DNA of 64,000 bases, taken from positions 24,291,277 through 24,355,276 of the forward strand of contig NC_063259.1 of NCBI RefSeq assembly GCF_019578655.1. Direction: 5' to 3'. The DNA is from Ricinus communis. Lineage: Eukaryota > Streptophyta > Magnoliopsida > Malpighiales > Euphorbiaceae. This document shows, one piece after another, positions 35,154 to 47,000 of the stretch; the stretch's first letter is position 1, and every line of letters starts with the position of its first letter. The notes under the pieces are model-generated. The model was not told the DNA's origin and made no database searches. It saw nothing but the letters and a program-made list of their open reading frames with translations. Made by a program: the position numbers and the translations under genes.

Positions 35154-38044
35154 ATGGCAACAAACTCACCAAATAAACGTCTCAAAATCCTAACTCCCAA
35201 TTCCAGAGTTAAACAAGAAAGTGATGAGTACGATTTCGAAGGGCGACAAGGAAATAGATTAACGCCAATGGAAAGCACTGGAGAATCGTTGATTTGTGGA
35301 ATATGTTTGAGTGAAAACTGGAGTGCGATGAGAGGCCAGATTGATAGCTGCGATCATTACTTCTGCTTCATTTGTATAATGGAGTGGGCCAAGATTGAGT
35401 CCCGTTGCCCAATGTGTAAGCGCCGCTTCAACAACATTCATAGACCGCCCAAAGATGGTGTCTTTCCCTCTGAACGCCTTGTCAATGTCCCTAAACGCGA
35501 CCAGGTATTCTACGTGCTTATAAGAGTTCCGTTTAATTACAATTGACACCAAGCTGATAGCTCAGCTTCCTTATTGTATTACTCGATTGATTAAAGGGAA
35601 CCTCGATCCTAGGCAAACTAGAAAGCAGCTAACCAATAATTAGTGAAGATTGTTCTTGAAAGGCTCAACTTTTGCTAAAATAGTAATAAGAGGCTTTGAG
35701 TTTTCGGTTTTCCCTTTGCAATTAAAAGATTTTAGGGCACACATGTAGATGGCAAGCATGTCAAGATTAACATCTCAAACTATCCCATTAGCCACAATCT
35801 TTAGGTAATGTTTCTTTAATTTTGATAATCTCGTAGGTCTCAAGTAGAAGCATCCAAATCCTAGTTGAAATGAATATGCGTGATAGAATAGAATCATATG
35901 CTTTAATAATTTTCCTTGAAGATGATGTTATGATAAAAGAAAAATGCATCACTCTATATGCCAATATCATATACTAATAACATATATTACTTCTTAGGTT
36001 TATCATCTGTTTGGAAACACCACGGTGGAACCTTTTGATCCTTATGCACAAGTTCAATGTAGTATTTGCCACACTGCAGAAGATGAATCTCTTCTATTAC
36101 TTTGCGATCTTTGTGACTCTGCTGCCCATACTTATTGTGTTGGTTTGGGATTCACTGTACCTGAATGTGATTGGTTTTGCCATGATTGCGCTGTCTCTAG
36201 AACTGAACATGAAAATTTTCAAAAAGATGAGGACAATATCACTCAGACTTTAAGCGTAAAGTCTGAAGTAGTGCTAGCAGCTGAACCATATGTTGCTGTC
36301 AACAGTCAGAACACCTCAGAAAACTATAATGCCGGGGCAGAGAATGGAGCAAATTTTTGTCAATCAGATAACCAATCTATTGGTAGGCCGAGAGCAAGAT
36401 CCTCCCAAGTCCCTTCTCCCAGTGAAAGGCTTTCCAATCTTGCAGATGATATGTCCCAGCCAAGAGAAACAACTACCCGAACTGGGCCAGGTCAAGAAAC
36501 ACCTCAGAGTGATGCCAGAACATTGAGACGATGTCGTGATGTGCACAGTTATGTAAGAGCACTGCGTGAAAATTGGGACGCCTTGCGAAGTGGGTCTTTG
36601 AGATTCTCTTCAAGTTCTGTTGAATCTTGTAGCAGAAGCATTGCAAAATGCTATACTCCTGTAGTAACTCATGAAAGTTCAGGCCAATCACATACCATGT
36701 CTTCCACAAGTGGTCAGCAATTGACAATTAATGATGGTTTACCTGGCACCTTTGCACAAGATAGACATTCTCATGATGCTAAAAAAGCTTGGAAAATGAT
36801 GGCCAAGGCAAAGTCAATACACCAGGGTTCAAAAAATCCTTCTACAAAAGGAAATGCTTCAAGGAAAGCAACTGGTAGCAGTTGCAGCTTGCATATGCTG
36901 AGAAGCCAATTTGGAACTTCAGGGATGGTTAACTTTACCGTTGAGAAGCAACACAAGCGTTATTCTCCTGAAAGGCAAACTGAGAAGCATATATTCTCTA
37001 AGTTGAAAATGCAAAACCATGGTATCAATTTTTCCAAGGAAATTGTAAGACCTGGTGACAACCTACCAACTACTTCAGGATTTTCTGCATCTATAACATC
37101 TTGGAAGGTGCAAACTAGCAGTCAAACTCTTGAAAATCAAGAACCGGCCCGGCAGCAAAATTTACGCAGAGCGTCATCAAAATTTACTAATCAGCAAATT
37201 GGATCTGGACGTTTGATGCCTTTGGTTGGGCCAGTGTCAGGAACTTCTAAATCAGTGAACACTAAAGCGGACATCAGTGAATCTTTCTCCTGTAAAGTAA
37301 ATGTTCCTGAGGGAGATGTTAGGTTGGGAAAAGGTGGTACAGAAAGTAAGCCAAGAAATGATGATAATGCTAAAAGCGAGATCCAGTCTCTTGTCAAGCT
37401 CAACATGAACCTTCTAAAAGGAGTCAAACAGTTAGGTAAGATAATTTATTTGAACTTTTACACCTCACTCTATATTATACCATGCTAAAACTAGCCAACA
37501 AATGTGGAGATTGAATGACAAAGTTCATTTCTGTTAGAGTCATAATTTTTCCTACTCGTTTTTTGTTGCTGTCATGAGTAATAAAATGTGTAGAAGTGAT
37601 TGATAGTCTCATTTATGTTATATAGAAAAAGTGGTTTACGCCAGGGCTTTTATTCTGCAGGAGTCATAATTTTTCCTACTCGTTTTTTGTTGCTGTCATG
37701 AGTAATAAAATGTGTAGAAGTGATTGATAGTCTCATTTATGTTATATAGAAAAAGTGGTTTACGCCAGGGCTTTTATTCTGCAGGAGTTGATGAATTCAA
37801 GGAAGTCGCCAGGCTTGCCACATATACCATTTTGGCTGCATGTGGTTTTAAACACTCAAGGCATGTTTTCCACTCTTTCCCAAGGTCTGTGTGCAGTCAT
37901 TCTCAACGCATTCAGCATCTCCATAGGTCCATTTTAATGCCCAATTCTTGTCGAGAATGCTTTTATGTCTTTGTAAAGGATGTTGTGAACTCAGTTCTTT
38001 CTGAGAAATTATCTCATGCCAATTCATCAAAACATGTCTTGTAA
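35154..38044 (+). CDS. RING and PHD double zinc-finger protein, 682 aa, three exons
   Basis: Exons 35154-35504, 35998-37435 and 37785-38044 join in phase to 2049 nt. The RING (C3HC4) is complete: C48, C51, C66, H68, C71, C74, C85 and C88, in GICLSENW... SCDHYFC-FIC... CPMC. The first intron follows directly after NVPKRDQ. A PHD finger (C4HC3) follows with C138, C141, C153, C156, H161, C164, C178 and C181, and W176 is in the usual place two residues before the seventh ligand. The middle (200-590) is Ser/Asn/Gln-rich and apparently disordered. The C-terminus has KLNMNLLKGVKQLGVDEFKEVARLATYTILAACGF, likely a helical module. The architecture matches plant PHRF1-like nuclear proteins in which the RING may give E3 activity and the PHD may read histone H3; both roles are inferred from family. 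The third intron end is duplicated (see 37537-37784). Confidence 0.9.
37537..37784 (+). repeat. Perfect 124-bp tandem duplication including the 3' splice site
   Basis: Positions 37537-37660 and 37661-37784 appear identical base for base. Each starts 'gagtcataatttttcc' and ends 'ggcttttattctgcag'. Because the unit ends exactly at the acceptor AG, the last intron of the RING-PHD gene has two complete acceptors, at 37660 and 37784. Only the second leads into the conserved C-terminal exon. Splicing to the first would read GVIIFPTRFLLLS and then stop at TGA. Exact identity suggests a very recent event or an assembly artefact. Confidence 0.9.
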
Positions 38045-41000
38045 AGGGTTCTCTCTGCCAATCTAGACGCAGGAATTTGGTTCCCTATCTATCCTCTCCA
38101 TTCAGCTGCAAGCATGTAAATGTCTTCCAATGTTTTGGTTTACCTCCTTTTTGGAACCACCAGCATATATTTACCGGGCAGCACATGCCTTATTACCCCC
38201 TTCTTGAGCGGTATGCCAAGGCACGTGTACTGATATTGCCTTGTATATAAATATGTCGCATGCTGAAGTAGATGTTCCTTGGCAATGCTGCGTCCTTTTT
38301 TCGTAAATAATGTAAGGATCTGTTGTACTGCTACGTAATAACACGTTCATAGTTTCATGCTTTATGCATTGGATTCACCTGATCGCTTCTCCAAGTGGAA
38401 CTTTTTAATCATATGCAAATAATTCTAGGGTAATACACAACTCATAACAAGCAGTATCTTGCAAGTAGTTTATATAAGCTTACTCTCTGGCTGTTGTTTA
38501 TTGCTCATTACTAGTTACAACACACACAAGCCAGGACAATAAAGAGAGAGCAAAATAAAATAAAATATGAAATTATTTATAATATAACAAAGAGTGTTTA
38601 GCTCAAGTTTAAAGTTTATTAGATTTGAATTTGTCTCAAGTTTGACTTGTGTTTAGCTCATTTACTATACTAATTTTATTTAACGAGTCAATCTTGAGCT
38701 CAATTTATTTAAAAAATAATAATTTTATTTCTCTAATAACATATCAAATAATCAATTTTTTAGTTTTGAAATAGCTTGAATTATTCCTGTAACTCTTTAA
38801 TGAGCCTTAAAACCCATTCAAGTAGTCATTATGTATGGAAAAGTTGATTTTTTCAAAAGCCAGAGAAGCCCAAGAATTTCAGTGCTTGGGCCAATATTGG
38901 GCGTACCCGGAACCAGAACAGGCACTTTTTAACTGTTCAACTGCTCACAAGTTGGTCGGTCTTGGTCCATTGACATTTTTTTCCCCTTTTTGTGGAAGAT
39001 ACGCAATTGACTGTTGTTAACATAAAATTTAAAAAGAAAAAAGATTAAAATATAAATTCATAAAAGCTTTTATTATTCACATCAAATTTAACTCAGAGTA
39101 GATCAGAATCCAAATATTTTAAAAATAAAATAAAAATGATAAATTTTTAGATAGACTCAATATATTATTATAATCTAAATTAATACATAATTACACTTTA
39201 TCAAGTCTTATACTTATATTGGTTAGTTTATTTATTACCATTAACCATGAGTCATTATTTGGTGTCGCATGACACCAGTATCATAAAAATTTTATCTTTA
39301 ATAAAAATAAAACTGTTCGTTTTTTCTTAAAAAATTATATAATCATTTATTAAATTCTGCACTTATATTGCAAGTAATCTCTTAAAAAAATAATTTATTA
39401 TCCTATTAGTAAGTTGTTCACCCAACAATTATGATTAAATTTAATAGCTAAAATATACATGACATAGATATTATATGACACTGAATCAATTGCCTTAACC
39501 ATCTATGATTTAAAATCAATTAATATAAATATAACACTTGTATAAAATATGTCATGTATCATTATGTAATTGATTTGGTCTAATGATAATTTATACACCG
39601 TTGTACCTAAAAATCTCTCAATCAAACTACTGTGTAATATCGAAATGGCCTTCCTTTTGTGAACCAAGCATGGATTATACAAATATGATTCATGCATCAG
39701 CACATATACAAAGTAGAATAGCTGTTGTTGCTTAATTAAAGAACAAAAACACTCACCTGTTGTTGCACTTGCATTTATTTGGATTGAACGTGTTTCAGTG
39801 AACATCTCAATTTCAACCTTAGAATGGAAAGATATACCAGGTCTAATTCAGTGAATTCGCCTAAACATACAAAATTACTTCAATTTCTTTTATCAGCTCA
39901 ATTATATCTCATTTAGTTGGAATAAAATAGAATAAAAAATTAACAAAAAATAAAGGTCAATGCTAAACAGTATTGGGATGCTTGAAGGGTAAATTCCAGT
40001 GAAACTGAAAATGTACAGGCAAAAATGTAAGCTTTAAGTGTTAAGAACAAAGAGGCCTACATTTTGGCAAAATTAAAGCCCAAGTTTGAAGGAGAATATG
40101 AAAGCTAATAAAAAAGGCATCTATACTATAGTTGCATGTGTCATCAAATGGACCACCATAACGGTGGTCCTTTCACTAAAATGATCTTAATTTGCTTTTT
40201 TTTCTTTCCTAAAAAAAACAAAAAATAAATAAAAAGAAACTAAATTAAATTAAAAAGGAAGTGCTGCCCATGAAATAAAAAAAGCTATAATCTAACAAGG
40301 AATTGGGAAAAGAAAATTGAAAAGAGAAATAAGGAATCTGGGGTGACACAGTGGATAGAGACACTTGTCCTGGTACAAGTGGGGCCACGTTTCAACAATG
40401 GCAACCAAGCGAAGAAAGCCAAAAGAGACGAGAAGGGGGGGAGCACGCGAGGGAAGCACGTGAGAGTGAGAGTGAGAGAGCCGCACATGCCACGTCATTA
40501 ATTGGGGGGAGAAAGAAGAGGAGTTCGCTTTCGAGATTATAATTATATAATATCAGGGACCCATAAACGACAGGTCACTTGGGAGGGAAGAGCACATGCC
40601 CCCACTTAATCGGTTTTTGCTTTTTCTTTTTCTTTTTCAAAAAGATTTCCTAGAAATAATAATTAGAAAGAGTAATTCGTGGGTCCCGCTTTCTTCCTTT
40701 CCCCCACGTGACACCGTCACGAGAAAGAGAAAGAGAAAGAGAACGACGCACCGCCTAAGTCTTATGCACGTGCCCTTTTCTTTTATGTGAAAAAATAATC
40801 CCAAACTAATTGCCCATACCCTTTTATTCTTCCAAAATTACCCCTTTCAACACGGCATTGATTTGATGCGGGCATTTTGCCATTCTACAGAAATAAACGC
40901 TGTGGATTTTGTCCAATAAGTACAAGACATCACAAAGATTCCCCTTCTCTCATCATTATCTTTTTTCTTTTATTATTTTCCTTTTTTCTTTTTCAGTAGT

Positions 41001-44000
41001 AAGTATTTTTATTTAAGAATTAAAAAGTTTCTCTTATTAAGACAAAAATATGAGATAATTCAAGGACATGCTTTCTGCCCACTCTTTCAAAAACAATTAC
41101 AAAAAGAGACTCTGAGTCTGAGCTTTTATATTCACTGCCAAGGTAATTTTGTTAAACTACCAATTCATTTTACATGATTATTCAATTACAGACATATAAT
41201 ATATAATTATTTTCCCTACAAAATTTAATTAAATTTCCATTTGTACTGTTATTTTTAAATAAAATTGAATACCTATTAATATGAGTTATTATATCTGTGC
41301 ATTTAGTTGATTTTTTATTATAAATATTGAATACTAATTAATAATCTTTAACTAATATATATTTTATATTAAAGCATATCTTAAGATTTTATTTACAAAT
41401 AATGTAATAAATAGAATTTGCAAAGTTAATAATGAGCCTAATAATCAACAAGGAGATTTTAGAGATTTTGTGCAATTAACGTCTCCATCTCCAACCGCAA
41501 AAAACCGTTAACCAACGTTAACGAGAAAGTAACGACGTGAGTCGTGAGAAACGCAGGAGGGTCCCCACCGCACGCAAGGCGCAGGGAGTGTAGCAGATGA
41601 ACGGCAGGGGATGGGCGCACGTGAGCTGCAGCAACACCTAAATGCTCACGTGCGCAAGCGTACTCCCATTTAACAACAGAAGCCCCGGTGTTTAGCTACG
41701 GTAACAGGCGTCATGTCACGTCACTGTATGTTACCAGCACCACTATGCATCTCACATGCCTAAACCACCCCCAGCCTCTTCCACCCTGACCCGTGTTTTT
41801 GCTACAGTTCCTCCTTTTCTCAACTTTGCTCTTTAACCCACTTGAAAAAAGATCGACTAAATTATTCCACTCTTTTCTTTTCTTTTTTTGTGTATATATA
41901 TGTCAGTAGAAATTGGGTTAAGGTCGATCCTGAATATTATCTCTAAAATAAACATTTTAAGAATAATATTTAGTGTTTGATAAATCTTTTTATGTGATAA
42001 AATATTATGTTTTCATTGTAAATCTGATATAACACTAATGCAATCAAAGAACAGTCAATACATGTTCTGGGTCATATTGATAATATCTAAAAAATATAAA
42101 ATCAGCCTTTTAACTTTATTTGTCAAAATGAGTAATTATATTCAACTTCTGAAAAGATAAAAAGAATATAAGACACATATGGACACAAATTTTATTTAAA
42201 GTTTATATTGGAAAATGAAGATCCTAGCGGAGGAGATTAAAGAGGCTTCGAAGTTGATTGGAAGTTGTAATTCTATTGCCGTGAAGAGATGCCAAAACAA
42301 GGTCGCTGATATGTCAACTAAAAATGCAAGTTTTCTTTTTGATAATAGGGGTTGCTTTTTACCTCTTTATTGAGTTCAATGAAATTTCATTGTTGCCCGA
42401 GAAAAGGAAGATTGACGTGAGACTTGGTCGGCTTAAGACCCAAAATCCCTAATCATAATCTATTGTTTCCCTTTCTCCGGGAAATAAAGACCAAACCAAA
42501 GAATAAGCCTAAAGCTTGAAAAAGAGCAGTCTAATTATATGGATATTGGACTCCAGTAAATATGGAGGAGCTCTCTAATTATAATAAACTTCCATTATTA
42601 TCAATTTTCTGTAAAACTGGATTATTAAGAAGAGAGGGAGCCTATTGTTGTTTTTTCATTTACAGATTTCTAAACCGTGCAAAATCATGAGATCAAATAG
42701 TTAATGGTCTATATATTACTCATTTAAAGTTAGAACAAGAAAACTTCATCCTAATGATTTTTGCAGGCCTTTTTCCTTTTAATCTCTATCTGTTTTAGGT
42801 TCTTGAAATAAAACAAGAAAACATTGAAACTTCGTCCTCATCTTCTTTGGGAGCTCCCACCGAAGCATCGACTCATCACCTTATCGCTATCACAACAACA
42901 CTTGTTCTTGACAGCATTTTTCTGTCACACAATGCCATCCCTAGCTAGCTTCGATCGAGTTCGATAGAAAAATTCTTGTGGATAGAAAAAAAAAAAAGAA
43001 AAAAAGAAAGAAATTCCAATGAAATTATCAGCATGAAACTCTCTGTAAAAGCAACATGAAATTATCAAAAAAAAGGGAAAAACCGCCGCAGAAAAATTAT
43101 CGAAGGAGCGTCAACCCACAGCTTGCTTTTATTATTTATTATGTTTATATTAAAAACAAATAAAAAGTAGAAGAGGATAGGAGGGCAAAACGGGATTGCG
43201 GGAAATAGCAGTGGGACCCGACAATAGCGCAACAGTGAGTTGGCCACGTGATATGGGAGGCGACGATGTGGGTAGGCAGGCCATTTTTTTAATCACGTGA
43301 TGCGTTGCGGATTCTACGGAGTAACTGGCACCTGTCAAACACATAAATTAATTTATGGAAAGAAAATCAAAAAGAGAAAATTGTATTATCCTAACGCAAA
43401 TCGCAAAATGTAAAATTAATTGTTAACTGATCCCTAAACGGATTTCTTAGCAAAAGAATGTCCTATTGTTTACACAAGAAGCAACCCAACAAAAAATAAG
43501 AAAAAACAAAAACCATTATTAATTCATAATCAGACCTCAATTACAGCTAATAAAGTACCCCTATTCTATCTCGTTTACTTTTGCTGTTTCTTTTTTATTA
43601 AAAAAAAAAATTCAGAAATATTAAAATTAAAATATGTGATTTTAGAAATTTAAAAATTCATCATCTCAAATCAGAAATTACATTATAACTTAATAAGGGT
43701 GCCACTAATATTATTCTTTTGCTATTTCTTTAAGTAATTGCACTAAAATTCTTGTCGTTTTAACGGCTGCTACTGTTTCTTTCCTCCGTTGCTATTTTAA
43801 CCACATTATTATCTTTTTCCTCATCGATTTATTTTGGTTTCCTGGTGAATGTTTCTCTGCTCTATTGCCATTTTAACAGAATTTAATATTTTTCTTTATT
43901 AAATTAATTCTTTTGTTTTTCTTTTCTTTAACTGAATTTGCTTTTTTTTTTTTTAAATAAAAAAAATTGTTTTTAAGCTTTATCCTCTTTGGTATGTTGA

Positions 44001-47000
44001 CAATGATTTTGATAGATATGTTGAATTTGATTTGCTGGTCAAACCGTGGCCAACTGCATTATCCTAGCTACAAAGTTCCACCCAAAGGTTCTTCTTTGCG
44101 AGCCTTTCTTTTGTTTTTGTTTGTGTAAATAGGGAAATTGCCTTTTTCCCATTCATACATTGCTAATTCCAGCTCTTGCAAGAAATCTGTTAAGTTATTA
44201 TTTTTTAAAATGTGATTTTGCTATAAAGAAATATTAACATTTACTTAAATTATGAATTATCAAAAATCAATTCAATCCGCTATTATAAACTCCAAGAATT
44301 TAAATAAATTAAAATTAAGTCGCTATTTACTTTATTTTACATCAATACTTGTCAAAATACCATTAGATACATGCAACAATTAGTTAAGAAATTAAGTTCA
44401 TTACTCAGTAGAAGAGGTTTAACTGCTCATTGCTAAAATTTTGAAAATTATAGATTGCATTTTTTATTTTGTTTTTAAATATTTAATAAGAGGAAATTGG
44501 TTATTTGAACAAACTTTTAATGTAGTAAATAGAAAGAATTTGGAGCTACATGGCATGGGATGTTACCTAATAATTCAATTCAAAAAGGGAAAGAAAAGAG
44601 AGATAATTGCTTAATGTTTTTGCATTTGCTTTACGTACTGGAATCTTTAATTACTTTTAAGTTGTATTGCTTATGTAGGTAGGGGTATAGGCTTATGGTC
44701 TCAATTAGTATTCTCCATTCTTACAAGCCATTAGAGTCCTTATTGTTATTCTACATGTCATGTCATGTCTTGTTCATTGTTCTTTTTTAATTTAAGATTC
44801 GATTATAATATAATTATGGATAAGTATAATTATTCATGTACATGATTATGATGGTTGTGTAACATATTATTAAAAGCCATGACTTCTTCTGCTATTTTAA
44901 TACCAATACTTTAGTTTCTAATAAAAAAGAGCTAATGGCAAAATTTATTATTTATTGTATTAGAGTTGTAAAGTTAATTATAATGTACTTGTTTCTCTTA
45001 TAAGGTTTATTTTTAGAAAACAAGAGCTTTAAGGTATAAAGTGATGCAAATGAGAGACGGTGATTGTTGCCTAGTTTTGTTTCTTCTTTATGTTTTGGGG
45101 ATTGCAAGAAGATAGAATATTAGGGCTTAGTTTTTTTTTTTTTTCTTAATTATTTATTATCAAATAAAACATTTCATTTTATTCTACTGATGAGTCATCA
45201 ATGCCAATTGCCATGTATGCGTGCTCAATTGGTTTTTCTTTTTAAAAAAAAAATATATGGGTTCAATTTTGTAATTTTTGAGATAATTTGTAAATTTTAT
45301 TAAGTGGTCTGACCTATAATTATTCAATTTTTATTTTTAATCGTTGATATGAAAGAAATTTAAAATATATTTTCCTAAAAAAAAAAATTATATGTAAAAT
45401 TAATCATAAGTCGATTATTCACGAGCAAATAATAGATTTCTAGATACATGATCTGCATCCGGTTAATCTATTTTTTTAAGTTTAAACTCTTAATTATAAT
45501 TATATCTGATTTTATATAAATTTTGTTATTTTTTTTTTAATTTTTAAAGAAAAAAATGTGATCGGCCGTTCTGGTAACATGATTGGGACCCAATCAAACC
45601 CAAAATAAGTGTTCAAGTTGGTTGGCCCATAAGGAGTCGCGAGTGTTCGCAAAAACAATGTCCTTTCGTATTTATGCACGTGAGTTGCGGGGTCAACTCA
45701 CGTGGCCCACCATTTGCACCAGTGACGACAAAGCCATGAAAATGACCACACGTCACTTTTCACGTTACGTACTTATTTATTTATTTTCCTCTCTCACTTC
45801 CTCTTTCGCCCTATGCGCCATTTTACATAACCATATTCTCCCCGAGCCCCCAAAAGAACAAAGCCATTTCTTTCAGTCACTTCCTCACGTGCCCTTTCAA
45901 CAAAATATAAGGTTTCTTCGAGTGATAAAATGGAATTTAGTCTACTTAATCAATTAATTAAATACTGACATCCTTAATTAGTGTCTCTCTTAATGAGATT
46001 TTGTCATCGTTTTCATTTTTATTAATTTCCGTATTTGTTCTACTTTAAATAGTTATATATATATATTAGAACTGTGATGGATTACTTGTTTCCTACTATG
46101 GAAATGAGCTTAAAGTATATTTTTTAACAATCTAAAATTAAAGTGTTTGATATATAAATTAACTTTTTAAAAATAAAAATCATGTTGCTTTATTTATATA
46201 TCTTAAAAAATAATAATGTCCATAACAATATGACTTATATATCACCGATTCATATATAAATAATTTTAAATATTTAATAGCTAATAAAAAATGTAATGAA
46301 TAATATTTGTTCAAATAAAATTACAATAGTAATTAATAGACTTTCAATTTAATTAATTTATTATTATCTTAAATAATATAGATAATTTTTTGTTTATATG
46401 TTTATTTTAAATCTTAAATTATTAGGATAAAAAATAAATATAATAAAAAATTTCATGTAATTAATAATTAATAATTAATTGACACTCTTTTTAAATATTT
46501 AAGTGAGACATATTGGTCAATTAAATTATACTTAACTAAATAGCTTCTTTCAAAATAAGTTATTTCATCATGAAGTTTGATTGTCTATTTTATAGAAAAT
46601 TCTTTTCATCAGTTAATAATTCCTAAGCAGTATTGTATTATTTAGTTAATTAATTTTCTTTTAAGACTTACAAAGATTAAGACAAAAAAAAAGTTGCATT
46701 GTTACTGTTGGTAAATTCTCTTAAAAAACACTAATTAAGAAAGATATTTGGGTTCAAGGCATAAAGCCATTAGCAGGATTGATGGAGGGTAATGATGAGT
46801 ATTGAAAAGAAATCAGCAAAAGATGGATGACAGAAGCGGTCACGAGTGAGATCTTCACAAGGTAGCTTGTGAGGTTAAGGTCACTAATTGAATGTGAGGT
46901 GGTCTTTCTTTAAGTTAACACAGCATTAAGACATTCTAACAACTCCCTAACAATGGCAGCAGATGTGGGGTTCTCTATTGGTTCTTTGAAAGCTCTTTCT

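Noticed and set aside
45583..45957. 124-codon frame in a G-box island
   Set aside because: It begins at TTG, has mixed composition and no motif. The island is better explained as regulatory sequence.
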